NCBI RefSeq assembly: GCF_022539315.1
Contig: NC_066342.1
Location: 14,257,402-14,321,401 of the forward strand
Reading direction: 5' to 3'
Length of the DNA: 64,000 bases
From: Serinus canaria
Taxonomy: Eukaryota > Chordata > Aves > Passeriformes > Fringillidae
The position numbers and the translations under genes are program-made. Under the pieces are notes generated by a model, which did no database searches, was not told where the DNA came from, and saw only the letters and a list, made by a program, of their open reading frames with translations. This document shows, piece after piece, positions 55,569-64,000 of the stretch (its first letter is position 1; each line of letters begins with the position of its first letter).

Positions 55569-57028
55569 CTAAAAAAAACCATCAAAAATGATGGTATTGA
55601 GAAATAAAATATATGCTGTTTTTACATCAATCTGAATTTTATATCATTGACAAATAAAAATTTGATTATAACACCTCCTAAAAATTTCTGTAATGCATTA
55701 ATAATTATTAAAATTGTCTCAAGTTATGCTCTATAGTTCACAAGAAGTGTGACATATATCTCAGGAACACAATGCAACAAAACAATCTCCAAATTTCCTA
55801 TGAAAACTGTCACGTTTTAATGCATCTGCTTTTACTGGTATTCTATCAAAAAGGCCGTAAATCAACAGACGCATTTTAACTTTACAAATGAGTGTTAAGT
55901 GAGCCTACAATGCTCTTAGCCCCAAATATTTTCCCAATTTCTACTTCTAATTCTTTCAGCTAAGTCACTAAGACTGACGGTGCAGGAGGATAACCTATTC
56001 TAAATACTAGTCAGTACTTTAATAAGTGAATAAAAACATTCCAGGTTATACTGATTGCAACTTCCTGTCTCCCCCTTGAAAAGAAAAGACAGCAAGCCTG
56101 TAGTGTTGCTTTAGCAAAGAATATCCACATTCATTAAAAGGCATGGATGAACCTTTAAATACAAAAGCTCAAAATCAGGTTCCAAAGTTTTTGTTTGCAC
56201 ATCTCCAGCACTGTCCTGGATATTTAAAGCTAATAAGCACCTGAGAACTTGAAACTAGTTCAGTTTTTCAGTTCTTGCAGGCAATTAAATATAAACTGAA
56301 GAAAATGATATTTAAAATAATTTTGAACTCTTAGCTAAACACTTAGTTTGATAAAAATGCTTTGGGACAGAAAGAAACAAGTCTCTAATATGGTCATCTA
56401 AATTTCAAAAATGTGCAAAACCCCACACTTCTGTATATTATATATAAGCGGATATACTTGGATTCACAGATACTTTTCCCATTCAGAACAGAAAAATAAA
56501 ATCCCACTCATAATTTCATGACTTTGCATGTATAGTTAGTCTATATGAACTGCTGAGATGCTACAGCAAGTTTATTATGAAAAAAACCTCAGATGTCTTC
56601 AAATTTCTCTAGTTATAAATTTCTTATAAAAATGGCAAAGGGTAGAAGAAATATTTAATGTACCTCTGTAATGATGGCAACAACAAATTGTGTCACATAC
56701 AAGTAAAATGGTACTTTAAAATCTTATTTAACAAGTTAAGTAGTAATTTCAAAATATTATTTTCAATATTTTGAACAGTTGAACATTTCTGCTTCCTGAA
56801 ACATTAAAATTTTATTTGCAAATCTAAATTTTGTAACAGCAGTAGAAAACACAGCCCTTCAGGTGAGATACATAATCACAAATCTCATATTAATGAAGGC
56901 ATATACATTTACTTGACTAATTCCTACTCCCTTCTTCACACTCCTACAAAGACAGAACCATATGTTATATGGTGGATCACAGTGCATCTTTTAAGTACCA
57001 GGCACACAAAACAGACAAGACCTGATTT
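55569..57028. other. Intron, no feature seen
   Basis: AT-rich intronic sequence between the exon and the next LTR. No repeats recognised. Confidence 0.55.
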
Positions 57029-57033
57029 GCCTA

Positions 57034-58733
57034 TGTTTTGGATTTGCATGGCCTGGTTTTTAGAGTTGGGGGGGCTACAGGGGTGGCATCTGTGAGAAGC
57101 TGGGATTCCTCTGTATCCCATGGTGATGACCATGGTGAAGCAGTCTGTCCCCCTGCAGCCAATGGAGGTCCATAGGGGATGCAGAGATCCACCTGCAGCC
57201 CATGGAAGAGCCCCACGCCAGAGCAGGTAGATGCCTGAGAGGAGGCTGTGACCCTGTGGGAGGCCTGTGGAGAGAGGAGTCCTTGCTGGAGAAGCCTGTC
57301 CTTGAAGGACTGCACCCCATGGAAGTGACCCATGCTGCAGCAGTTTGAAGAGGACTGTTGCCCATGGGATGGACTCACATCGCAGCAGTTCACAAAGAGC
57401 TGTTGCTAGTAAGATGGACTCATGATGGAGAAGTTCACAGCGAACTGTCTCCCATGGGAGGGATCCCATGGTGCAGCAGGGGAAGGAATTCACAGAATTC
57501 ACAGAATGACTAGGTTGGAGGAGACCTTAAAGATCATTGAGTCCAACCCATGCCCTAACACCTCAACTAAACCATGGCATCAAATGCCATATCCAGTCTT
57601 TTTTTAACACATCCGGGGATGGTGACTCTACCACCTCCCCAGGCAGACCATTCCAGAACTTTATGACTCTTTCAGTGAAAAACTTTTTCCTAATATCCAA
57701 CCTATATTTCCCTTGACACAGCTTGAGACTGTGACCTCTGGTTCTGCCAGTTGCTGCCTGGTGAAAGAGACCAACCCCCATCTGACTACAGCCACCTTTC
57801 AGGAAGTTGTAGAGAGTGATAAAGTCACCTCTGAGTCTCCTTTTCTCCAGGCTAAACAACCCCAGCTCCCTCAGTCATTCCTCATAGGGCTTGTGTTCCA
57901 AGCCCCTCACCAGCCTCATTGCCCTCCTCTGGATGTGCTTAAGCGTCTCAACATCCTTCCTAAACTGAGTGGCCCAGAACTGGACTCAGTACTCAAGGTG
58001 CAGCCTCACCAGTGCTTAGTATAGGGAAAGGATGACCTCCCTGGTCCTGCTGGCCACACTATTCCTGATACAGGCCAGGATGCCATTGGCCTTCTTGGCC
58101 ACTAGGGCACACTGCTGGCTCATGTTCAGCTGGCTGTCAACCAGTACGCCCAGGTCCTTTTCCACCTGGGCACTGTCCAGACACACCGTCCCCTGCCTAT
58201 AATGTTGCAGGGGGTTATTGTGGCCAAAATTCAGGACTTGGCACTTGGATTAATTAAACTTCATCCTGTTAGACTCTGCTCATCCATTCAACCATTCCAG
58301 GTCTCTCTGCAGAGCCCTCCTACCCATCAACAGATCAACGCATGATCCTAGCTTAGTGTCGTCTGCAAACTTACTAATGAAAGACTCAATCCCCTCATCC
58401 ATGTTATCAATAAAAATATTGAACAGAACTGGCCCCAGCACAGACCCCTGAGGGACACCACTGGTGACTGGCTGCCAGCTGGACTCCTGTCCCTGAGCAG
58501 TGAGAGAAGCCACAAGTGATGAACTGACCATAACCCACATTCCTAGTCTCCCTGCACCATTGATGGGAGGAAGTAGAGCTGGGAAGGAGGGAGGGGTGGG
58601 GGGAAGGTGTTTTTAAGGCTTTGTTTTACTTTTCATTATTCTGCTGTGATTTTGTTAGTAATCTGGCTATGGAGGGGAGTGATAGAGCAGCTTTGATGGG
58701 TGCCTGGCATCTGGCCAGCATCAACTCACTACA
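57034..58733 (+). mobile_element. Solo LTR, family H copy 3, containing a CR1
   Basis: TGTTTTGGATTTGC to CAACTCACTACA, flanked by exact GCCTA at 57,029-57,033 and 58,734-58,738. The LTR sequence is 57,034-57,493 and about 58,496-58,733, with a CR1 copy between. Confidence 0.9.
57494..58495 (-). mobile_element. CR1 LINE inserted in family H LTR
   Basis: The 3' end (plus strand TTCACAGAATGACTAGG) is at the left. At the right the minus strand encodes the RT region [17 protein letters not shown] and FADDTKLG (catalytic FADD). The copy is about 1 kb and 5'-truncated, and it must be younger than the LTR that holds it. Confidence 0.9.
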
Positions 58734-58738
58734 GCCTA

Positions 58739-60694
58739 CAGCGCTGAATGGAGAAAAAAACCCCACAATCTTCTTGTATATACATGTCATTTTGAACTTC
58801 ATGATGAGATGATCTTTGCAAATTTTGTGTTTCTGGAAGAAGTAGTTATTAATATGATTTGGGATTAAGGTCTAGCCCCCTACCCAAACATGTTATTTGT
58901 AGTATTTCTAGCAAAAATAAGCTCAATATGGATTTGACTTGAACTGTCTAGAAGTCACTGGAAAGGTGGACTTCTTCCAAAGAAGGTTTCACATTCTCAG
59001 ACATTATATCAAGCAATTAAACATATAACAATAACTCCTGTAGTTTTCCCTATGTTTGCAGATGCAATACAACACATTATTGATTAAGTTATTATATAGT
59101 TCTAAATATACATAAAATCTGTAGGGTTTATAACTCTGTCTTTGAATTAGCATGGTCTAAAAAATTTCTGGGGTGAATAACTTTTTAAAGAAATAAGACA
59201 TAAGGACATAAAAAAGTAAAACCGCCTATACAAAAAGCATGAGGACTGAGCATTCTATTCCTAAAACTTATTTATAGAGTTTCAGTCAATACTTTGACTC
59301 GGTTTCCTTGCTCTGTTCCTTTTGGCATCCAAAAAGCAATGGAAGGAACCACACCATAGCCATGCTATATTAAGACTGAAAAATGAAACAGAATGGAAAT
59401 CTTAAATTAAAAGACAAGAAAAATGAAAAACATTTGAAATGGGACCTCCTAGAAGAGGATTTTCTAGAGGATCTAGAAAGTATTTTTTCAACCATATATA
59501 ATTACATCTAGACAAAACAATTAAATTATCATATAGTGTGCCTCATGCAGTCAGAAAGAATGTTAGACACATTTACAGTTGAGTTTGTTAATGGTTTTTT
59601 TAAATGTAGAGACCAAAATAAGCAAGGAAGAAATAAACATTGCACATCAAATCCAGGTATGTTTCACTCCAATGACTCAACCTGAACAGTCAAAAGACAT
59701 TATTTCTGTAAAGAAACTGATAATGTTAGGGATTATTTGAAATTTACTCTATTTTAAACATACCTAATTAATGTGTTCTAAGTCAAGATGACTTTGTATA
59801 GGATAAAATAACTGTCTCAAATGATGCTTATAAGGCTATTCATGCACATTGAGTTCTATTGTGTGACAAAACTTAGTTTTCCTTATTTAGAAGAATGGAA
59901 ACCAAGTTTCTCAAAATAAGTTTTAATATTAGGTAGTAAAACTCCCAGATATTAAATGCAAAGAAAAATACCCACAAAGCAGGTGAGCTTGCAAACCTAA
60001 ATTATTTAATATAATTTGCATCTAATTAAAAAAACTGAAAACCAAATCAGTCCGTAAAAGGACACATAAATAATTCTGTAAATTATTCCCTACTCTAGCT
60101 ATTAAAAAGAAAATGCTAAATTAAGGAAATAAAAAAGCATTAACACATTAATTTCATTTGCAACTATTATTTGAATTCAATAAATAAATTCTAAGACTCA
60201 TCATAGATCAAACTGAGGCCAATGAAAAACAGACCATGAATAAAGTGCACTGAGATACTGCATTTCAAGCCATATTTAAAAACATATATTCCTACACACT
60301 ATTGCCAGCAATCACACAGAACTCCATTATTAGAAGGGTTCTCCAAAGAGACACTTGTAAGCAGAGGAACATGATGATGCAAAGCTGGGTTCTCTGAACC
60401 TTTTTCTTACTTAAAATCAATTTGTCAAGCAATTTAAGCTATTAATTTGCAAAACAAAGAAGCAAATAATTGCAGAAAAAACACCTTGTTTAAAACTTGA
60501 TCGTTAAGAAATATAAATGTATTACTGATGCATATTTGTATATACTGCTAAGACTATGTTCTGAACAAAATAAATACTTCAAGTACTCTATCAAAATATT
60601 AAATCCTCTGTCCTGTATATAAGTCAAGTTAAAACAGATTGTAGTGCTTAACAATGTTACCATATGCATTTGTGTGGGAAATAAGTTTACTTAC
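58739..60694. other. Intron, no feature seen
   Basis: Nearly 2 kb of AT-rich sequence with no transposon or coding signal I can support. Confidence 0.55.
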
Positions 60695-60719
60695 AACTGA
60701 GTCTGTATCTGGACACACC
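60695..60719 (-). CDS. FCHO2: FCHO2 microexon 2 (25 nt, VCPDTDSV)
   Basis: Between TTTTCTATAG and GTT|GTAAGT, this exon supplies the last base of a codon and then VCPDTDSV. That is the CPDADSL-type segment that precedes NIPDVD in FCHO2. It is the most 5' exon of the gene in the window. The F-BAR exons lie beyond the right edge. Confidence 0.85.
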
Positions 60720-60861
60720 CTATAGAAAAACCAAACAAAAAACAATTATAAAATGCACAAATTATTTCAGTCATACAGCTCTTGTAACTTTAATCATTTC
60801 AGGTCGTTTGAACTATTGCATTTGACCCATTTACCTTTCAAACTCAGGTAAAATTTTTGTT

Positions 60862-61666
60862 AACATAGAATCACAGAATCGTTGAATGGTTTGGGTTGGA
60901 AGGCACCTAAAGATCATCTGGTTCCAACCCCCCTCCCATGGGCAGGGACAAGTTTCACTAGACCAGGTTGCTAAGAGCTCCATCCAACCCAGCCTTGAAC
61001 GTTTCCAGGGATGGGGCAGCCACAACTTCTCTGGGCAACTTGTGCCAGTGTCTCACCACCCTCACAGTAAAGAATTTCTTCCTAATATCCAATGAAAACT
61101 TATCCTTTTACAATTTAAAGCCATTCCTCCTTGTCCTGTCACTATCTGCACTTGCTAAAAGTCCCTCTCCCTCCTTTTTATAAGCTCCCATAAAGTGCTG
61201 AAAGGCTGCAATTAGGTCACCCTGAAGCCTTCTCTTCTCCAGGCTAAACAATCCTACCACTCTCAGCCTTTCCTCATAGGAGAGGTGATCCATCCCTCTA
61301 ATCATCTTGGTGACCTCCTCTGGGCTTGTTTCAACAGGTCCATGTCCTTCCTGTGCTGGAAACCCCAGAGCTGGATGCAGTACTCCAGGTAGGGTCTCAC
61401 CAGAGCAGAGTAGAAGGGCAGAATCCCCTCCCTTGACCTGCTGGCCATGCTGTTTTGGATGTAGCCCAGGATATGATTGCCTTTCTGGGCTGCAAGTGCA
61501 CGTTTTGGGCTCATGTCCAGCTTCTCATCCACCAACACCCCCAAGTCTTTCTTGGCAAGGCTGCTCTCGATCTGTTCATCCCCCAGCCTGTATTGATACT
61601 GGAAGTTTTTGACCCAGATGCAGCACCTTGCATTTGGCTGGTTAAATCTCATGAGGTTCCCACATT
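60862..61666 (-). mobile_element. CR1 LINE 3' part
   Basis: Plus strand begins CATAGAATCACAGAATCG, a CR1 3' end reversed. The minus frame 61,778-61,302 contains the CR1 C-terminal segments [20 protein letters not shown] and GILPFYSALVRPYLEYCIQ. This is the best-preserved of the CR1 C-terminal regions in the window. Confidence 0.9.
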
Positions 61667-62056
61667 TGTGGAGACCCCTGGGGGTCATCCCCTGCATTGG
61701 GGGGACACAAGAAGCTTCCCTCAAAAAGCTATTAAGACTCCATTGGATCCTCTGTCTGTTCCGATGTCCCTGAGCCACTCCCTCCCTATTCCCTGATTGG
61801 CCCTTATCGTTGTACTGCCGGGGCTTGACCTGGGGGGGGGGATTGCATCATCACTTGTCCTCCTAATTGGTGCTTTTTATCAATTATGTTAATTTCCTGA
61901 AACCTATAAAAATGTACTCACCCCTGGGGGGTGGGCTTTTGTGGACATCTTTCCATAACTGCCCCTGAAGGCTTTCAAATAAAGATCCCCTTTTATATTA
62001 CCTCCTTACTAAAATTATCTCGAGTTTCATTTCCAGGTTGGGAAAAAGGCAACACA
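61667..62056 (+). mobile_element. LTR-like element
   Basis: TGTGGAGACCCC start, TATAAAA near 61,907, AATAAAG near 61,978 and a GGCAACACA end give a plausible plus-strand LTR. The left flank is CR1 and the right is a family H fragment, and no TSD is visible. The insertion may therefore have been followed by rearrangement. Confidence 0.55.
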
Positions 62057-62518
62057 GGTGCCAAAGCAGAGATTCCCCTGCAGGCTGTGGTGAAGACCCT
62101 GCATGGTCCATGGTGAGGCAGAGATCCACCTGTAGCCCCTGGAGGAACCCCATGCCAGTGCAGGTGGATGCCTGAAGGAGTCTGTGACCCTGTGGCAAGC
62201 CCGCACTGGAGCAGACTCCTGGCAGGACCTATGGCCCCATGGAGAGAGGAGCTCATGCTGGGGCAGGATTGCTGGCAGGACTTGTGACCCTGCGAGGCAC
62301 CCATGCTGGAGCAGGCTGTGCCTGAAGGAGTGCACCCTGTGGAAGGGGCTCATGCTGGAGCAGTTTCTGAAGAACTGTAACCCATGGGAAGTACTCACAG
62401 TGGAGAATTTATTGGAGAGCTGTCTCCTATGCTAGAGCAAGGGATGAGTATGAAAAGTCCTCCCCTTGAGTAGGAAGTAGTGGCAAAAATAACATGTGAT
62501 GAACTACCATTAACCGCC
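62057..62518 (+). mobile_element. Family H LTR fragment
   Basis: From GCCAAAGCAGAGATTCCCCTG onward this matches the middle of the LTR at 8,092-9,118, ending at a GTGATGAACTA segment. Both ends are missing. Confidence 0.75.
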
Positions 62519-63570
62519 TGTCGTGGTTTGACACTGGCCAAACACCAGGCACTCACAAAAGCCACTCACTTACCCTCCCCTGCCACAGCTGGGCGGAGGA
62601 CAGAAAAAAAACATTCATGAGTTGAGATAAGGACTGGGAGAAAACACTCCAAGGGCAAAACAAGCTTGCTCAACTTAAAAGTACAAAGTAAATTTATTAC
62701 TAACAGAATCAGAGAAGGATAATGAGAAGTAAAATAAGCCCTTAATACACCATTTCCCCACAGCCTGTCCCTCCTTCCCACTGACAGCACAGGGAGACAG
62801 GGCATGGGAGTTTTGGTCAGTTCGTCAACTGAGGTTTTCCTCTGCTGCTCCAGGAGAGGAGTCCTTCCCTTGTGAAGCTGTGAGGTCCCTCCCATGGGAA
62901 ACAGTTCTCTGTGAACTTCTCCAGTGTGGGTCCATTATCACGAGCAACAGTTTTCCCAAAACTGCTGCAATGTGAATTCCCCCCATGGGCAAACAGTCCT
63001 CCCAAAACTGCTGCAGCATGGGTCACTCTTCCACAGGGTGCAGTCCTCCAAGGACAGGCTGCTCCAGCCTAGAAGCAAGGGCCCTGTCTCTCCACCAGAT
63101 CTTCCACTGGACCACAGCCTCCTCCAGGTATCCACCTGCTCTGATGTGAGCACCTCCCCCACAGGCTGTTGGTGGATCTCTGCATCCCCTGTGGACCTGT
63201 GGGCTGCAGGGGGCCAGCCTGCTTCACCATGGTCATCACCACAGCCTGCAAAGGAATCTCGGCTCTGGCACCTGGAGCACCTCTTCACCCTCCTTCTTCA
63301 CTGAGCTTGGTGTTGCCATGTTGTTTTCCTCACATGTTCTCACCTCCTTCTTTTCTCTGACTAGAAGAAAAACTGCATGTACCCCACTTTATTTTGATTT
63401 TCTTCTTAAATATGTTATCACAGAGGTATAACCAACCTCTCTAATTGGCCCAGGTTTGGCCAGCAGCATGTCCATTTTCAGAAGCATCAGGGATTGGCTC
63501 CGCTGGACACGGTGGAGGCTTCTAGCAGCTTCTCTGTGGCCTCCCCACTACCAAAAATCAGGCCATGTCA
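62519..63570 (-). mobile_element. Family H LTR copy 4, inverted
   Basis: On the minus strand it runs from TGACATGGCCTG to AACCACGACA, about 1,050 bp, and is the most complete reference for the uninterrupted LTR. It abuts the plus-strand fragment at 62,057. The flanking 5-mers do not match, so the original TSD is lost or not recognised. Confidence 0.82.
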
Positions 63571-63892
63571 AACCAATACACCCTCATTTGCCAAGGCAAA
63601 TAGCTCTGGTGCAGGCATATCCCACAGTGGAGCAGGGGTTCACAGCAAGCAGGACAAGTTTCTAGAGCCAGGGGAACTGCAGGAGGGCACCAAGACACAC
63701 ATGGAGCTGACAGGTTGCCCTAGAACAGCTGAATCAGTGTGGGCAGAGCCAGTAGTGACTGTTCAGTGGCAGTCACAGCAGTGACAACCAGCAGCTGTTC
63801 CCACTCTCTCATAAAGGGCTTATAGGGAGCAGAAGCAACCAGCTCTGTCAACAGGGCATGGGACTGCAGTTTGTGTGGCAGTTTATTGTATT
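63571..63892. other. Unassigned sequence
   Basis: No recognised feature. An open frame here (to 63,784) has no family signal. Confidence 0.4.
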
Positions 63893-64000
63893 TGCAGGGA
63901 ATGCCCCAACAAAGGCAGGAATGATATATCTGACTCCATGCTCTCAGAAGGCTAATTTACTACTTTATAATACTATATTATATTATACTATACTAAAGAA
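63893..64000 (-). mobile_element. LTR, family F copy 2 (cut by window edge)
   Basis: TGCAGGGAATGCCCC, GACTCCATG and the TA-rich block match the start of the copy at 10,758. The rest lies outside the window. Confidence 0.6.

Overview
The window is avian, most likely passerine, genomic DNA. It holds four CR1 LINE fragments, about a dozen LTR copies with clean target-site duplications (TSDs), four two-LTR proviruses, and coding exons of one host gene on the minus strand. By splice phase and encoded peptide, that gene is FCHO2 (F-BAR endocytic adaptor). Eight exons run from right to left: 60,719-60,695, 55,568-55,514, 42,309-42,131, 41,141-41,117, 39,750-39,708, 39,045-38,951, 9,772-9,669 and 4,200-4,074. 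All phases join without a stop. They encode the Ser/Pro-rich linker between the F-BAR and mu-homology domains. FCHO2 is Z-linked in birds. The very high density of young ERVs would fit a W-linked copy, but the sequence alone cannot separate W from Z.

Layout. 1-1.6 kb: a class II gag fragment on the + strand, split by a solo LTR. 4-12.7 kb: FCHO2 exons, CR1 pieces and large LTRs nested in LTRs. 13.3-38.1 kb: one giant insertion in the 29-kb intron. Provirus A (minus, beta-like) carries provirus B (plus) in its gag. B (alpha-like gag-pol with a gamma-type env) carries provirus C (minus, beta-like) in its env, and C carries a solo LTR in its own env. A second solo LTR splits A between its dUTPase-like and protease segments. 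Every junction has an exact 6-bp TSD, so the order of events can be read directly. 38.9-42.3 kb: a cluster of small FCHO2 exons, plus one possible 69-nt cassette exon. 42.3-55.5 kb: a single FCHO2 intron with AT-AC (U12-type) ends; it holds provirus D (class I, minus, 4-bp TSD) and several solo LTRs. 55.5-64 kb: two FCHO2 exons, CR1 elements and more LTRs.

How the parts fit together. The proviral gag and pol genes carry stops, frameshifts or deletions and are annotated as pseudogenes. The env reading frames of B and C are open apart from the later insertions that split them. Provirus C also has an uninterrupted 275-codon cysteine-rich reading frame between pol and env that I cannot assign to a known retroviral gene. 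Host exons are intact and splice signals are good, so FCHO2 looks functional despite roughly 40 kb of intronic transposon load. Coordinates of TSD-flanked elements are read to the base; those of unflanked fragments are approximate. All alignments were done by eye.
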